DNA of 64,000 bases from Mycolicibacterium nivoides (GTDB lineage: Bacteria; Actinomycetota; Actinomycetes; Mycobacteriales; Mycobacteriaceae): the NCBI RefSeq assembly GCF_003855255.1, contig NZ_CP034072.1:5141208-5205207 (forward strand), read 5' to 3'. Below, one piece after another: positions 60,216 to 64,000 of this stretch. Position 1 is the stretch's first letter. Each line of letters opens with the position of its first letter. The translations under genes were made by a program, and so were the position numbers. Below the pieces are notes generated by a model. It did no database searches. It worked only from the letters and a program-made list of their open reading frames with translations, and was not told the DNA's origin.

Positions 60216-63200
60216 ATGGCACTGCACCTGCACCGGGCCGAGCGCACCGATCTGCTCGCCGACGGACTGGCTGGTCTGCTGTCGCAACCTCCGTCCGATC
60301 CGTTCGCCCAGGAGCTCGTGCTGGTCCCGGCCAAGGGCGTGGAGCGCTGGCTGAGCCAGCGGCTGTCGAACCGGCTCGGGGTGTGCGCGGCGGTCGAGTT
60401 CCGCAACCCGCGTTCGCTGATCGCCGAGCTGACCGGGACCGCCGAGGAGGATCCCTGGTCGGCGGACTCGATGGCCTGGCCCCTGCTGGCGGTCATCGAC
60501 GACAACCTGGACCAGCCGTGGTGCCGGCCGGTGGCCACGCACCTCGGTCACTTCGAGACCGGTGACGAGTACGAGCTGCGTCAGGGCCGGCGCTACGCGG
60601 TGGCCCGCCGGTTGGCCGGACTGTTCGCCTCCTATGCCCGGCAGCGCCCGCAACTTCTGGTCGACTGGGACGGCCTGCCCGACGACCTGTCCTGGCAGGC
60701 TCCGCTGTGGCAGGCGCTGACCGAACGGATCGACGCCGAGCCGCCGCACATCCGGCACGCGAAAGCCCTTGCCCGGCTGGCTGAATCACCGAGTGACCTA
60801 CCCGAGCGGCTGTCGCTGTTCGGGCACACCCGGCTGCCGGTCACCGAGATCGAACTGCTCACCGCGCTGGCCACTCATCACGATCTGCATCTGTGGCTGC
60901 CGCACCCCAGTGACGACCTGTGGCAGTCGCTGACCGCGCACACCGGCCCGCTCCCCCGCCGTGAGGACAGCAGTCACCGCGATGTCGGCCATCCGCTGCT
61001 GGCCACCCTCGGCCGGGACCTGCGCGAGTTGCAGCGCAGCCTGCCGGCCGCAGACACCGACGAATATCTCAGTGGCACGGGCTATCCGGATACGGTGCTG
61101 GGTTGGTTGCAGTCCGACATCGCCGCCAACGCGGTTCGCCCCACCGGGCGGGTACCTCGGCCTGAGGACCGCTCGGTGCAGGTGCACAGCTGCCACGGCC
61201 CGGCCCGGCAGATCGAGGTGCTGCGCGAGGTGCTGCTGGGCCTGCTCGCCGACGATCCCACCCTCGAACCACGCGACATCCTGGTGATGTGCCCCGACAT
61301 CGAGACCTATGCGCCGCTGATCACGGCCGGTTTCGGGTTGGGCGATGTGGTGCGCGGCGCCCATCCGGCGCACAAGCTGCGGGTCCGGCTGGCCGATCGT
61401 GCCCTGGTGCAGACGAATCCGCTGCTGTCGGTGGCAGCCTCGGTGCTGACCCTGGCCGGCGGGCGGGCCACCGCGAGTGAGGTGCTCAACCTGGCCGAGT
61501 CGGATCCGGTGCGGGCCCGGTTCGGTTTCACTGATGACGACCTGGAGGCCATCACCGCCTGGGTGCGGGAGGCCAACATCCGGTGGGGTTTCGATCAGGA
61601 GCACCGCAGCCCGTACGGCGTCGAATTCCTGCACAACACCTGGCGTTTCGGTATCGACCGGGTGTTGGCCGGGGTGGCGATGTCCGACGATTCGCACGCC
61701 TGGCTGGGCACCACGCTGCCGCTCGACGACGTCAGCAGCAACCGGGTCGAGCTGGCCGGCCGGTTCGCCGACTTCGTGGAGAAGCTCAGGCACGCCGTCG
61801 ATCAGCTCAGCGGGGTTCGCCCCCTCGGTGAGTGGCTGTCGGCGCTGAGCACCGGGATCGAGGCGCTCGCCTACTCCGATGAGGAGTGGACTGCCGCCCA
61901 GGTACAGCGCGAGTTCGCCGAGATCACCGAGGCCGCGGGCGCGCCCGCTACGCCCATGCGGCTCAGCGATGTTCGCGCACTGCTGGATCGGCATCTGGCC
62001 GGGCGGCCGACGCGGGCCAATTTCCGCACCGGCACTTTGACGGTGTGCACCATGGTGCCGATGCGCTCGGTGCCGCACCGGGTGGTGTGCCTGGTCGGGT
62101 TGGACGACGGCGTCTTCCCCCGGCTGGGTGCCGTCGACGGCGACGACGCGCTGGCCCGCGACCCGCGTACCGGCGAACGCGACATCCGTTCCGAGGACCG
62201 CCAGCTGCTGCTCGACGCGATCGGCGCGGCCACCCAGACCCTCGTCGTCACCTATACCGGCGCCAACGAATACTCCGGTCAGGCCCGCCCGCCGGCGGTG
62301 CCGCTGGCCGAGCTGCTCGACACACTGAAGGTCACCGCCGAGCAACCCGTGGACGTGGTGACCGCACACCCGTTGCAGCCCTTCGACATCCGCAACGTCA
62401 CCCCGGGCGCGCTGCGACCCGACGGCCCGTTCACATTCGACCCCACGGTGCTCACCGCGGCCCAGGCCAGCGCCGGACAGCGGGCCGAGCGGCCGCCGTT
62501 CTTCGCCCACCCGCTGCCGCCACCCCCGGCCGGGGACGTCGCGCTGGAGGATCTCGTCACGTTCTTCAAGGATCCGGTGAAGGGCTTCTTCCGCGCGCTG
62601 GAGTACACGCTGCCCTGGGATGTGGACGGGGTGTCGGACGTGATGCCGGTCGACATCGACGCACTGGAGGAATGGACCGTCGGCGATCGCATGCTGAACG
62701 ACATCCTGCGCGGCATGACCCCGGCCGACGCCCAGCAGGCCGAGTGGCGTCGCGGCACCCTGCCGCCGGGCCAGTTGGGTTGGCGCCGCGCGATCGCGCT
62801 GCGCGATCAGTGCGCGCTGCTGGCCGCCGAGGCATTGCGGCACCGCAGCACCGATCCACAGGCCTACGACGTCGACATCGATCTGGGCAACGGGCGCCGG
62901 CTGACCGGTACGGTCTCCCCGGCGTTCGGTGACCGGCTGGTGTCGGTCACCTATTCGAAGCTCGACGGCAAGCACCTGCTGCAATCCTGGATTCCGTTGT
63001 TGGCGTTGGCCGCCGGGCACCCGGGGCGGGACTGGTCTGCGGTGTGTATCGGGCGCCCCCGGCGCGGCGACAACCCGCGCGTCGAAGGGTTGGGCCGCCC
63101 GGACGATCCGGTCGCGCTGCTGGCCGATCTGGTGGCCATCTACGACGCGGGCCGCCGGGAGCCGTTGCCGCTGCCCATCAAGACCTCGTATGCCTGGGCG

Positions 63201-63401
63201 GCCGCGCGGCACGCAGGTGACGACCCGGAGCGGGAAGCGGGATTCCGTTGGCGCAGTTCCAGATTCCCCGGTGAGGACGAGGCGCCCGCCCATGTGCGGG
63301 CGTGGGGCCGCGGCGTGCCGTTGAGTCGGCTGGCCGGGCTGGGTGAGTATTCCGAGCGGTTGTGGCTTCCGATGCTGCGGGCCGAGAGGTCGCCGTCGTG
63401 A
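60216..63401 (+). CDS. recC: Exodeoxyribonuclease V subunit gamma
   Basis: RecC, the helicase-like scaffold of RecBCD. The 1061-residue protein starts MALHLHRAERTDLLADGL; FAQELVLVPAKGVERWLSQRLSNRLG and VHSCHGPARQIEVLRE are RecC blocks. In mycobacteria RecBCD serves single-strand annealing repair, while AdnAB does homologous recombination. The GTG of recB overlaps its stop by four bases. A 103-bp gap holds the promoter divergent to the epimerase-like gene. Confidence 0.95.
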   Translation: MALHLHRAERTDLLADGLAGLLSQPPSDPFAQELVLVPAKGVERWLSQRLSNRLGVCAAVEFRNPRSLIAELTGTAEEDPWSADSMAWPLLAVIDDNLDQPWCRPVATHLGHFETGDEYELRQGRRYAVARRLAGLFASYARQRPQLLVDWDGLPDDLSWQAPLWQALTERIDAEPPHIRHAKALARLAESPSDLPERLSLFGHTRLPVTEIELLTALATHHDLHLWLPHPSDDLWQSLTAHTGPLPRREDSSHRDVGHPLLATLGRDLRELQRSLPAADTDEYLSGTGYPDTVLGWLQSDIAANAVRPTGRVPRPEDRSVQVHSCHGPARQIEVLREVLLGLLADDPTLEPRDILVMCPDIETYAPLITAGFGLGDVVRGAHPAHKLRVRLADRALVQTNPLLSVAASVLTLAGGRATASEVLNLAESDPVRARFGFTDDDLEAITAWVREANIRWGFDQEHRSPYGVEFLHNTWRFGIDRVLAGVAMSDDSHAWLGTTLPLDDVSSNRVELAGRFADFVEKLRHAVDQLSGVRPLGEWLSALSTGIEALAYSDEEWTAAQVQREFAEITEAAGAPATPMRLSDVRALLDRHLAGRPTRANFRTGTLTVCTMVPMRSVPHRVVCLVGLDDGVFPRLGAVDGDDALARDPRTGERDIRSEDRQLLLDAIGAATQTLVVTYTGANEYSGQARPPAVPLAELLDTLKVTAEQPVDVVTAHPLQPFDIRNVTPGALRPDGPFTFDPTVLTAAQASAGQRAERPPFFAHPLPPPPAGDVALEDLVTFFKDPVKGFFRALEYTLPWDVDGVSDVMPVDIDALEEWTVGDRMLNDILRGMTPADAQQAEWRRGTLPPGQLGWRRAIALRDQCALLAAEALRHRSTDPQAYDVDIDLGNGRRLTGTVSPAFGDRLVSVTYSKLDGKHLLQSWIPLLALAAGHPGRDWSAVCIGRPRRGDNPRVEGLGRPDDPVALLADLVAIYDAGRREPLPLPIKTSYAWAAARHAGDDPEREAGFRWRSSRFPGEDEAPAHVRAWGRGVPLSRLAGLGEYSERLWLPMLRAERSPS

Positions 63402-64000
63402 ACGTCTTCGACCTCCTCGGTCCGCTGCCGCAGAAGAACAGCACCACGGTGCTGGAGGCCAGTGCGGGCACCGGCAAGACGTTCGCGCTGGCGGGGTTGG
63501 TGACCCGGCTGGTGGCCGAGGGTGCGGCGACGCTGGATCAGATGCTGCTCATCACGTTCGGCCGGGCCGCCAGTCAGGAGTTGCGCGAGCGGGTCCGCGC
63601 CCAGATCGTCGGCGCGCTGGTGGCGTTGGAGGATCCCTCGCGTGCCGACAACGATCTGCTGCGGCATCTGATCGCCGAGGACCAGCAGGCCCGCGGGCAG
63701 CGGCTGCGCGACGCTCTGGCCGGCTTCGATGCGGCGACCATCGCCACGACGCATCAGTTCTGCCAGATCGTGCTGAAGTCCCTCGGCGTGGCCGGGGACA
63801 GTGATTCGGGTGTGACGCTGGTCGAGAGTCTTGACGAGCTGGTGTGCGAGATCGTGGACGATCTGTATCTCGCCCACTTCGGTGCTCAGCGGGATGTCCC
63901 GGAGCTGGGGTATGCCGAGGCGCTGCGGCTGGCCCGGGTGGTGGTGTCCAATCCGGCGACCGAGCTGCGGCCGCTGGATCCCGAGCCAGAGTCCCCGGCG
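63398..64000 (+). CDS. recB: Exodeoxyribonuclease V subunit beta, N-terminal part
   Basis: The first 201 codons of RecB, cut by the window edge. The helicase Walker A ASAGTGKT lies at residues 22-29 and is followed by LLITFGRAASQELRERVRAQ (motif Ia) and TTHQFCQIVLKSL (motif Ic region). UvrD-like helicase 1A domain; the nuclease domain is outside the window. Start GTG overlaps recC. Confidence 0.95.
   Translation, partial: MNVFDLLGPLPQKNSTTVLEASAGTGKTFALAGLVTRLVAEGAATLDQMLLITFGRAASQELRERVRAQIVGALVALEDPSRADNDLLRHLIAEDQQARGQRLRDALAGFDAATIATTHQFCQIVLKSLGVAGDSDSGVTLVESLDELVCEIVDDLYLAHFGAQRDVPELGYAEALRLARVVVSNPATELRPLDPEPESPA

Noticed and set aside
60798..63293. An 831-codon open frame antisense to recC
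   Set aside because: Low-complexity His/Gln/Gly/Arg product that mirrors recC codons.

Overview
The window is about two thirds G+C, uses GTG and TTG starts often, and carries mycobacterial hallmarks: hadABC, cyclopropane mycolic acid synthases, mkl/mceG, a cutinase, DUF3558 and DUF3060 lipoproteins, and an rpoB TTG start after an ideal Shine-Dalgarno. It is a Mycobacterium/Mycolicibacterium chromosome. From memory, the backbone is collinear, in inverted orientation, with the M. tuberculosis stretch from about recB/recC (Rv0630c-Rv0631c) to tuf (Rv0685). No species is assigned. I see no IS element, prophage, CRISPR array or rRNA.

Layout. 1-5.0 kb: cutinase fragment, then the str operon rpsL-rpsG-fusA-tuf on the minus strand. 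5.2-8.0 kb: TetR, two DUF3558 lipoproteins and a divergent pair of DUF3060 exported proteins. 8-12 kb: a tightly coupled fatty-acid set fadE8-echA4-paaX-like-echA5. 12-16 kb: an unknown membrane protein, a PAP2-family enzyme, endonuclease IV and a mycothiol-type maleylpyruvate isomerase homologue. 16-26.5 kb: rplJ-rplL, mkl and rpoB-rpoC, separated by strong terminators. 26.7-34 kb: DUF1772/HxlR divergon, then a four-gene operon (EEP hydrolase, GH38 alpha-mannosidase, foldase-like 'FabD2', ROK kinase).

34-45 kb: accessory cluster (nucleotidyltransferase, WYL regulator, two DinB proteins, TetR, MpaB-like oxygenase), then ABC1 kinase, lipG, two mycolate methyltransferases and an ECF42 sigma/DGPF operon. 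45-50 kb: secE-nusG-rplK-rplA, hadABC, rpmG and tRNAs Trp, Met and Thr. 50-52 kb: an nsrR-hmp nitric oxide module beside tRNA-Thr. 52-56 kb: MBL hydrolase, a catalytically dead DUF2235 protein, an acidic-tailed membrane protein, echA3 and an unusual lipoprotein. 56-60 kb: MarR-MFS operon and a PEP-utilising-domain gene broken by one in-frame TAG. 60.2-64 kb: recC and the start of recB.

The window mixes growth machinery (ribosome, RNA polymerase, secretion, elongation factors) with mycolic acid dehydration and modification, fatty acid oxidation, DNA repair, and several small self-regulated accessory modules whose candidate operators are visible. The most unusual items are the DUF2235 protein that has lost its whole catalytic triad, the nonsense-split epimerase/PEP-utilising fusion, the self-regulated ECF42-DGPF operon, and a triplicated 25-bp 3'-end repeat between convergent genes.
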